Part shown: positions 56,193 to 64,000 of the stretch, piece by piece | Numbering within the stretch: the first letter of the stretch is position 1 | Layout of the letters: each line of letters begins with the position of its first letter | From: Dendrophyllia cribrosa | Taxonomy: Eukaryota > Cnidaria > Anthozoa > Scleractinia > Dendrophylliidae | DNA length: 64,000 nucleotides | Reading direction: 5' to 3' | NCBI GenBank assembly: GCA_024195265.1 | Contig: JAJLRJ010000003.1 | Span: 30,932,643-30,996,642, forward strand | Made by a program: the position numbers and the translations under genes | Notes under the pieces: generated by a model | What the model saw: the letters and a program-made list of their open reading frames with translations, nothing else | Database searches by the model: none | What the model was told of the DNA's origin: nothing

Positions 56193-57154
56193 ATGAAGAT
56201 ATTAACCACTACTTTGAATTATCCATTGCCTCCTCAACTCGACAAACTTACACCTCTGCTGAAAAACGGTTTGTAGATTTTTGCTCCCTATATCGCCCCC
56301 GGTCTGGGAGTTGCCTACCAGCAGATGAAGATACCCTTATCCAGTATGTTGCTTACCTGGCTAAGTCCATCAAACACTCGTCAATCAAGGGCTATCTCGC
56401 CGCTGTTCGCCATTTCCACATTCGTTCTGGTTTTGTGCTTGATCTAAACAAGTTTCTACGCTTACAACTTGTCTGCAGAGGCATCAAACGTTCACAGGGT
56501 ACAAGCTTAACTAGAGTTCGGTTGCCCATTAATATCCAACACCTGCGGCTTTTCTATAGTCTTTTAGCCATCTCTTACACCTCTAATCATGATTCAGTCA
56601 TGACCTGGGCCGCAATGACTCTCGCATTCTTTGGTTTTCTGCGCCTCGGGGAGTTAACATGTACCGGTAAATTCTCCCCAGACACCCATCTGTCCCTGGG
56701 TGATGTCACTTTCCTCCCCTTTTGGGACAATCCTGATTCCATGTCTGTCCGTATTAAGGTTTCCAAGACCGACCCATTTCGATCTGGCCAGACTATTCTG
56801 GTAGGGAAAACAAACCAACCAGTGTGTCCAGTCAAGGCAATGAAGGCCTATATATCAATTCGGAATTCCACACCTGGGCCCCTGTTCATATACTCATCTG
56901 GGCAACCACTAACAAAGGATGCTCTGACCTCAGAAACAAGGCAGCTTCTTTCACAGTCGGGCTTTAACCCATCTGAATATGCAGGCCATAGTTATAGGAT
57001 TGGGGCGGCTACAACAGCGGCTGCTGTGGGCCTTCCTCCGTGGCTTATTAAAATACTAGGTCGCTGGTCTTCTGATTGCTACGAGCGATATATCAGATGT
57101 CCTCAACCCCTAATTTTCAAAGTCTCACAGAAACTAATTGGGGATTCCCACTAA
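56159..57154 (+). CDS. YR-retroelement tyrosine recombinase
   Basis: 331-codon open frame with no ATG until about residue 148, overlapping ORF2 by 34 bases in the -1 frame; it is probably made as a fusion with ORF2. The N-terminal SAM-like core-binding part (STRQTYTSAEKRFVDFC ... YLAAVRHFHIRSG) is followed by the catalytic domain with Arg in FGFLRLGEL (about 162), Lys in KVSKTDPF, H-x-x-R in GHSYRIGAATT (about 277-280), W in ILGRWSS (about 303) and the nucleophile Tyr in CYERYIR. The catalytic residues are all present. The enzyme integrates the circular DNA form of the element. Confidence 0.88.
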   Translation: MSSTRGTLGDLDEDINHYFELSIASSTRQTYTSAEKRFVDFCSLYRPRSGSCLPADEDTLIQYVAYLAKSIKHSSIKGYLAAVRHFHIRSGFVLDLNKFLRLQLVCRGIKRSQGTSLTRVRLPINIQHLRLFYSLLAISYTSNHDSVMTWAAMTLAFFGFLRLGELTCTGKFSPDTHLSLGDVTFLPFWDNPDSMSVRIKVSKTDPFRSGQTILVGKTNQPVCPVKAMKAYISIRNSTPGPLFIYSSGQPLTKDALTSETRQLLSQSGFNPSEYAGHSYRIGAATTAAAVGLPPWLIKILGRWSSDCYERYIRCPQPLIFKVSQKLIGDSH

Positions 57155-57216
57155 GTAGGTTATTTAAATTCAATTTTGTTTTTGTTCGTCATGGGGAATA
57201 CACTCTGTGTATTTGT

Positions 57217-57677
57217 GGGGATGAAGTGCTCCATACAGGTCACCCTTTGCCCCATAGACTCACATGGTCAGCTATCTTGGTAGACTGGGACCCCAGGATA
57301 GCTGTGTTACCATGGTAACAATGAGTCCATAGTCGGTTGATGATCAGTCTTTTGAGAGGATTAGGACCTTTCAGGGCCTGGGGATTAGGACCCCATATAG
57401 AGGATTAGTACCTCTCAGAGCCTGGGGATTAGGACCCCATATAGAGGATTAGGACCTCTCAGTGGCCTGGGGATTAGGACCCCATATAGAGGATTAGGAC
57501 CTCTCAGTGGCCTGGGGATTAGGACCCCATGTGAGGCTTAGGACTCTCGTTGCCAAGCGACCTGAAATGTATGATCCTTATAGATGATATGTATCGGCAA
57601 CTCGAGTACTTCATCCCCTACCCCATTTCCCCACATAATTCATTGTCTTGTGTTATTTCATGGGTTGGGAGCATTAA
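57217..57677 (+). repeat. Split direct repeat B1, with internal 45-bp repeats
   Basis: 461 bp, identical to 58479-58939. Contains four to five tandem units of about 45 bp (GGATTAGGACC...CCTGG) at 57356-57550 and a GTTACCATGGTAAC palindrome. Confidence 0.9.
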
Positions 57678-57977
57678 AGCCAATTTATAGATAATATAAA
57701 TTTAAGTTAATGTGACAACCATGAAAGGGAAATTACAATAGTTAACAGCTCAGGCCTCTAAGTAAACATATCTGTAACGCAATACACTAACAAGACAATG
57801 GCCCCTGTGCTTACATCCAAAGGTCAGTTCTACCTCATGCGTCTGGCACGCGATGTCATTTCTAGGCCAATCACAATGCAGCAACCCTGCATTGTCAATC
57901 AAGACGGTGGGCTTCATTCACATTCCCTGTGTATACTTCATAATTCTCTGATCTTTCCAAGTGTTGGTCACGAAATT
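57678..57977 (+). repeat. Split direct repeat A2
   Basis: Identical to A1 and directly abutting B1; the internal B1A2 unit is the template that restores both termini in Ngaro-type replication. Confidence 0.9.
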
Positions 57978-58127
57978 CCCACCCACCAACCCCTTGTCTT
58001 GTTGGCATATTTGCAACATAATTATAGCATACAGATTCTATTCAAAGTAATTAATTAATTAATTTTGTGACTTTTTATATAGTGTCAGCAACGTTACCAG
58101 AAATGATTAATTTTTGTGCCATTATTT

Positions 58128-58395
58128 ATGCCCATTAAGACTTTGTTAAAAATGTTACTGTCATTCAGCCAAGTGCTGTTGTGGACTTGTGCAGCATGTC
58201 TGCCCATTAAGACTTTGTTTAAAATGTTACTGTTATTCAGCCTAGTGCTGTTATATGGACTTGTGCAGCATGTCTGCCCATTAAGACTTTGTTTAAACTG
58301 TTACTGTTATTCAGCCTAGTGCTGTTATATGGACTTGTGCAGCATGTCTGCCCATTAAGACTTGGTTACAAATGTTACTGCCTAGAACTGTTTTG
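58128..58395 (+). repeat. Tandem repeat, about 73-bp unit
   Basis: Three full units and a partial one of a sequence beginning TGCCCATTAAGACTTTGTT and ending TTGTGCAGCATGTC, in the spacer between A2 and B2 of the Ngaro-like element. Confidence 0.9.
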
Positions 58396-58478
58396 GATCT
58401 GTTTTTGTAATTTTAAAGCAGGTCCAGATTGTTGTAAGTTTCTCAGCTGAGGCATTACTTATTCAATAAACTTTGGGA

Positions 58479-58939
58479 GGGGATGAAGTGCTCCATACAG
58501 GTCACCCTTTGCCCCATAGACTCACATGGTCAGCTATCTTGGTAGACTGGGACCCCAGGATAGCTGTGTTACCATGGTAACAATGAGTCCATAGTCGGTT
58601 GATGATCAGTCTTTTGAGAGGATTAGGACCTTTCAGGGCCTGGGGATTAGGACCCCATATAGAGGATTAGTACCTCTCAGAGCCTGGGGATTAGGACCCC
58701 ATATAGAGGATTAGGACCTCTCAGTGGCCTGGGGATTAGGACCCCATATAGAGGATTAGGACCTCTCAGTGGCCTGGGGATTAGGACCCCATGTGAGGCT
58801 TAGGACTCTCGTTGCCAAGCGACCTGAAATGTATGATCCTTATAGATGATATGTATCGGCAACTCGAGTACTTCATCCCCTACCCCATTTCCCCACATAA
58901 TTCATTGTCTTGTGTTATTTCATGGGTTGGGAGCATTAA
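58479..58939 (+). repeat. Split direct repeat B2
   Basis: Right terminus of the Ngaro-like element, identical to B1 and ending GAGCATTAA. Confidence 0.9.
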
Positions 58940-59628
58940 CACCACTTTATCTGAAGTGCTTAATTCTCTTCTTAGCGTCTCTGCTATCTTCTCCCATTCA
59001 GCTGGTGAAAGAGGATTTTTTTTCCACGACTCCTTTACACAAGACATCATAAAACGTGCTTGTCCAGCGAAAGGGAGGCATGTTCTAGAAATTAAAAATG
59101 ATGTATGGCATATTTTCACAAAAATCTGGATCGAAAAATGTGAAAGAAAAGTTGTTATTTTGAACGTGTTGAACACGTGCCACGAGCGGCGCCATGTTTG
59201 TTTTTCATTAACTTGTACCACCTAAACTATTTGTTACAATTTGCCAGTTCTTTTTGTTGTGGATAAAAAAACATGAACTCAAGTTGTTTTGATAAAAAGT
59301 AAACATTTAGAGAAACCCGGACATGACGATATAATGTGATTCAATGAGGATTGTGATTTCAGTATAAGTATGACAAACGTTTAAACTGTGACTCTCAATA
59401 TAGTATTCACTTCAAAGACATTTATTCATTAGGCCCGAAATTAAAACTTGATTCCTTATCATTTATTAGTTTTCATCTTTATCAAAAAAGAGAAGGATGT
59501 TATAATACCAATGATCCAGAGATAAAGCGTATCGAATTTTTATCTATGTAACCAAGTTCAACATGTACAATAAATTACTTCTGATCAGTGCTAATCATGA
59601 GTGGTCCCTTTCAGTGCCTTAGCGAGCA

Positions 59629-60939
59629 ATGTTTGAAATAGCATGCGCTGCCTTACCAGACATCCTGGAGGCAATGGAGGCCATCATCAATGACTGTACC
59701 ATAATAAAGTTCAGCGTCTTCTTCAACACCAGTCCTGTTGTGAAGCACTTTGTGCAAACGACAAAGCTCAACTCAATGAGGAAATTGGAACATTCGTTGG
59801 CTTCCTTAACATTGGACTTGAGACTCGGGATTTGTCGAAAAATTGATGTCAATGGTGTATTTAGTGCATTACCTGCAAATACATGAGAGAAGTGCCTACT
59901 CCTTTTTGATGTTCTGGACACTCTGTTACTTCACAAAGCTGATGGAAGGGAGGTTTCAGAGATGCGAGTAAGAAGTGCAGTTCATTCTCTTGCCATATTG
60001 GTCAGCTTGAGAAGCCAGAAAATTCAAAATGATGTTAAAGTCATTTTTACTTGTTTGTGTATTTCCTTTGGAGCTGGTGTGAGATTTATCAGTATGTTGA
60101 ATCACCTGGGAGAAGGCAATGAAGTTTTTTGATAGTCGTAAAGCCAAAAACAAGAAAAAGAAATTGCAAAACAAACACCCACAGATTCCCCAATAATCTT
60201 GATGTTTGATAATATAAACATGCACAGAGGAAAGCATAAACACCTGCATCTATTTAAGTACATTGGTCCCACAATGTCGAACTTTACTGGTCAAGCTGTA
60301 CTAATTCCAAATTTAGAGGGCTTAGAAAACATCCTCCAAGACAAAAATGCTTCACTGAAACCTTGGAAGAGTGTGCTTCAGATAAATCCCAATGACTTTT
60401 TATCCAGTGACCAAGGAAAGGGACATGCTGTCGATGCATTTTTGCTGGAATCGCTTGATGATGGTGCATTAAATAAAATCCCACCAAGCAGAAAGAAACT
60501 TAAGAACACGACTGACTCAGAACTAAGTTCTTTCATTTCAAATGGTGACTTCAATACTCAAGCAACATACGAGATCAAAGTTCCAAGGGACAGTGACCTT
60601 GTTACTATTAGAGGCCCAGTTACAAAAAGTAATGTTCATGTTTTGCCATTATCTCTAGATAACAGCACAATTGTGGTAGCAATGAGTATTCTTGATCAAC
60701 TTGCATTAGATTTTGCACTGCCAAATGAGAAGGGGCCAGAGTATCTTCCATTTGACGCTGTGTCTGGAACGTTTGATGTTCACTCAGCCAGATCTCACTT
60801 TCAATTGCTTCTTAGTCAGCACAACCATCAAAGTAATATGGCCAAGTTAGAAAGACAGTTGCAGAGCAGGAAAAGAGAGATTGATGGTGTTACTGATGAG
60901 GAATTGGAGACTGAAGAAGATTGTCTGGAAGCTGATTAA
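59629..60939 (+). pseudogene. DUF6589-like gene, C-terminal half, decayed
   Basis: A chain of open segments in changing frames: FEIACAALPDILEAMEAI (59629-59886, then a stop), SAVHSLAILVSLRSQKI...GAGVRFISMLNHLG to about 60120, KFFDSRKAKNKKK, and the long open stretch 60202-60939 with MFDNINMHRGKHKHLHLFKY, FTGQAVLIPNLEGLENIL, VHVLPLSLDNSTIVVAM, and EYLPFDAVSGTFDV. A DN.NM block followed by H..LHLF and later VLPL recalls DUF6589-type proteins abundant in cnidarian genomes, probably of transposon origin; this name is from memory and tentative. At least two stops and frameshifts make it a pseudogene. Intronless over this span. Confidence 0.5.
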
Positions 60940-60959
60940 GAATCAACTAAAAGTTCATC

Positions 60960-62306
60960 CCCATCTACAACCCTTGAGAGTGAGCGTTCCAATGGCCATA
61001 CCCTCTTCAACTGTCCCAGCTCCAGGCAGCCGCCCAGCAGCACCAAGCCAGCCAGCGGTCACAGCAAAAAATAAGGTGGAACAGCGCCAACACAGCCACC
61101 GCCCTACAGTGTCCACTTCCCTTAATGTAGATAGACTTGCATTTGAATTACTTAATCACCGTAATGGATCTTTTGTTAATAATTTACTTAATGCCCTCCG
61201 GTATGGTGCTCGCATTGGTTACACTGGTCCTGAAAAACCGCAGGTATCACGCGTATTGTGACCCTCTATCTTCCATTTAGTCTCCGCAGTGCCCCTTACC
61301 TCTTTAATCAAATCTCCGAGGCCCTGGAATGGATACTTAAGAACAAGTATGCCTCCGTAATGTCATTCACATCTTGGATGACTTTTTTATTGCAGAACAC
61401 AGTAAATTAGCTTGCTTGGGGAGCTTTGGTACCCTCCTAAAATTGTTTATGTCCCTTAGGGCCCCCACGGTCGCCGAAAAAACCCTGGGCCCCTCTCAGA
61501 TTCTAGAGTTTATGGGCATTGTGCTGGATAGTAACCGTATGGAGGCACGTTTGCCCCAGGACAAGCTTGTCAGGATAAAGCAATTACTTGATCAGTTTAG
61601 CCATCGTCATTCTGCCAGCTTAGTTGATCTTCAGTCCCTTATTGGCACCTTGCAATTCGCATGCAAAGTAGTAGTCCCAGGTCGGACGTTTCTACAACGC
61701 ATGATTAACCTCACCCGGGAGGTCACTAGCCGTTTTCATCATATCTGCCTCAACAAGGAATTTTCCCGGGATATAACCATGTGGAAAGTTTTTCTCACCA
61801 ATTGGAATGGGCGCTCCTTTCTTCTTGATTCTTCAGTCACCTCTTCTCCCGATCTATAACTCTACACCGATGCTGCCAGCATGGTGGGGTTCGGGGGTTA
61901 CTTTAATGGCAAATGGTTCCAAGGGAGATGGCCCTCAAATCTTCTCATTAACAAACAAATGGGTATCAGTATTGAATGGCAGGAACTTTTTCCCATCGTT
62001 ATCGCATGCGCATTGTGGTACCCCCAATTTGCAGGCAAATGCCTCCAGTTTTGGTGCGATAACGAGAGTGTTGTCGCTATCATAAACTCTGGTCACTCTA
62101 AGGCTCCTAGGGTCATGGACCTTGTACATTTCTTGGTACTAATGTCCATGAAACATAATTTCCTGGTTAGGGCCCGTCACGTCCCAGGGGCTTCCAATGA
62201 AATTGCTGATGCCCTCTCCCGTTTTCGGGTCCAACACTTCAAGGAACTTGCCCCCAATGCCCACCAGACCCCCTGTACCATCCCGCATTCCTTAATGACC
62301 CTCTGA
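60960..62306 (+). pseudogene. Older YR-retroelement RT-RNase H relic
   Basis: Homologous to ORF2 at 54354-56192 but diverged and broken. LAFELLNHRNGSFVNNLLNA and GYTGPEKPQ match the N-terminus (61130-61250); a large deletion then joins directly to SLRSAPYLFNQISEALEWIL, removing the first RT catalytic region. A frame slip precedes LDDFFIA; then LEFMGIVLDSNRMEARLP and LIGTLQFACKVV. A stop at 61857-61859 lies just before RNase H (LYTDAASMVGFGG ... CDNESVVAIINS ... HVPGASNEIADALSRF) ending at 62306. It cannot encode a working enzyme. Confidence 0.8.
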
Positions 62307-63207
62307 AGGATGAAGTCCTTAGATATGCCAACTGGGCATTATCATGGAATACCAACCATACCTATAGCTCTGGGGAGAAGAGGTTTATTCAGTTTTGCCT
62401 TATGAACCGGCTTCTGTCTCCAACCGGTGACATCATATTTAGCCCGTACTGTGCGTCACAGTACTATTAAGATTTACCTTGCTGCAGTCAGGAACCTCCA
62501 TATTGTCTCAGGGTACGATGACCCTTTACATGGGCATCTACTTTTAAAGAAGACTTTGCGGGGTATCCTTCGCTTAACCAGGGTTCCCTAAGATCTGGCG
62601 TCAGCCGGTTACCCCCCCCCCCTGGGTCTTATTAGCCATTCGCCCTATCCTACAGACCTGGCTAGGGGCCACAGATTTTTCTATGGTTTGGGCTGCATTC
62701 ACACTTGCCTTTTTCACATTTCTCCGGTGTAGTGAGTTTACATATCCCGGGGTGCATAACTTTAGATAGGGGTTCGACCTCACAATAGATTGTGTAACTT
62801 TTTCCCCCAGTCTGGCTTGCCCGCAGCACTTGCACATCACTCTCAAGTCATCCAAAACGGATAGTTTCAGGCAGGGGAAGTCCCTTGTGGTTGCCCGCTG
62901 CTCCTCGCTGTTATGTCCAGTCTCAGCCATGCAGCAGTGTTTTCTTCTAGCCCAATCGTCCCCCGGGCCCCTTTTTATGTTCCGATCAGGCCACCTGCTC
63001 ACCAGGTCCTCTGTCACGCATTTGCTTTGGGACTCCACCCGTACCGCGGGACTCCCTTATAGGAGTCTTAAGGGTCACAGTTTTCGCATAGGTGCAGCAT
63101 CTGTTGCGGCAGCCGCGGGCTTACCAGACTGGTTAATTAATGTTTTGGGCCAGTGCTCCTTTCTGCTGCTCCAAAAATGGCCAGCATTTCCAGCAATTTC
63201 TATCTAG
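62307..63207 (+). pseudogene. Older YR-retroelement tyrosine recombinase relic
   Basis: Continues the relic above. Broken frames up to about 62820, then an open frame 62830-63207 with HITLKSSKTDSFRQGKSL, SPGPLFMFRSGHLLTRSS and the H-x-x-R box GHSFRIGAASVAAAAGLP followed by DWLINVLGQ. The W of GRW and the tyrosine nucleophile block are lost (reads GQCSFLLL). No split direct repeats were found around it. Confidence 0.75.
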
Positions 63208-63782
63208 GCTAGGTATATTAGTTGGCTAGGTGGTTTGCTTGGGGGGATGCATGCCTTGCATGCATCTGTGGCGTTTAAGTCTGCGTAGGGACTTCTCCAA
63301 AGCTCTTGGCATAGTTTTTTCATACCATCTTTTACCTTGCCTTAATCTTTTCCGATCAAGCCCGTGCGGTGCTGGGAAGATAAGGAAGGCCTTGCCAATA
63401 CTCTTGTCCTATCCCCAAGTGCAGTGGGAGATAAGTGAGGCTTTATTTTTTGTGCATTTAACCCGAAGTCGCAAATAACCTGCCACAGGGCTGTGTCCCC
63501 CCCATTACGCCATACCAAATATGTTGTTGTTTGCTCTTGTCTCCTCTTATTATATGCTTTTGTCACCTTGCATGACATTTATTGCGTTACTTAAAATGCC
63601 AGGAACAGTGACATTAACTTGATTTAATGTTTTCAAAAGTATTGTTATATAGATTATACATATATATAGATATAGTTTTTAGCTATTTGTATTTTTGTAA
63701 TTTTTTCTTATTAATTTGAGGACCACAAGTTTATTAGCTTTTAGCTATTTAGTGTTACCCTCACTAAATTAAGTGTTTGCTT
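63208..63782. other. Non-coding stretch
   Basis: No supported gene; GC-moderate remainder of the relic and AT-rich DNA before the microsatellite. Confidence 0.4.

Positions 63783-64000
<218 letters not shown>

Larger units (their letters stand above)
52999..58939 (+). mobile_element. Ngaro-like YR retroelement with split direct repeats
   Basis: The terminal organisation is A1 (52999-53298) - three ORFs - B1 (57217-57677) joined to A2 (57678-57977) - spacer with tandem repeats - B2 (58479-58939). A1/A2 (300 bp) and B1/B2 (461 bp) look identical by eye. This is the split-direct-repeat structure of Ngaro-type elements of the DIRS order, which replicate through a circular intermediate and integrate with a tyrosine recombinase, without target duplication. 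The ORFs encode a SAP/CCCH Gag-like protein, RT-RNase H and a tyrosine recombinase. The SGNH hydrolase common in Ngaro is not seen. The copy looks recent and may be active. Confidence 0.9.

Noticed and set aside
58880..59221. 113-codon minus-strand frame with a WKKNPLSPAEWEKIAETL segment
   Set aside because: It hints at a Myb/SANT-like helix but is short, has no partner exon, and borders the Ngaro-like insertion; too weak to call.

Overview
The window is eukaryotic nuclear DNA. It is AT-rich, genes are split by GT..AG introns, and most of it is transposable elements in various states of decay. The mix of elements points to a cnidarian, most likely an anthozoan and perhaps a stony coral: a short-LTR Ty3/gypsy element of the mag/SURL type, PIF/Harbinger, an intron-rich EnSpm/CACTA-like transposase, a Penelope-like element with hammerhead ribozymes, Ngaro/DIRS-type YR retroelements, a Crypton relic, a Polinton-type DNA polymerase B relic and many foldback MITEs. 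The organism call is inference from this repertoire; no diagnostic host gene was recognised. There is no rRNA, tRNA or CRISPR.

Layout. 1-2.2 kb: unique DNA, one dispersed repeat and a fragment of a CACTA-like transposase. 2.19-11.0 kb: a PIF/Harbinger transposon with 37-bp terminal inverted repeats (TIRs), a Myb/SANT gene on + and a two-exon DDE transposase on -; a 4.25-kb intact gypsy element (identical 98-bp LTRs, 5-bp target duplication) sits inside it. 11.9-12.3 kb: old Penelope-like debris. 13.2-18.2 kb: MITEs, the end of a BEN-like gene, a kinase fragment and part of a zinc-finger gene. 18.5-22.1 kb: a palindrome followed by a truncated, frameshifted protein-primed DNA polymerase B. 22.8-23.1 kb: a cluster of seven GTATAC-A/T5-GTATAC sites. 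23.7-28.2 kb: exons of an unrecognised gene, a SAM-domain first exon, and a tandemly duplicated BEN-like exon pair, the second copy followed by a MITE. 28.9-31.3 kb: Penelope-like element with two hammerhead ribozymes. 36.6-46.6 kb: CACTA-like unit with a ten-exon transposase on - and a divergent four-exon 120-residue protein on +. 46.6-53 kb: mostly empty DNA, a minisatellite, a Crypton-type recombinase relic and a 539-bp foldback flanked by TTAA. 53.0-58.9 kb: a near-intact Ngaro-like retroelement with A1-ORFs-B1A2-B2 split direct repeats. 59.6-63.2 kb: a decayed DUF6589-like gene and an older YR-retroelement relic. The window ends in a long CTGG microsatellite.

Working together: the Harbinger genes form the usual transposase plus Myb-partner pair; the gypsy and Ngaro-like elements look recently inserted because their terminal repeats are identical over the parts compared by eye; most other coding remains are broken.
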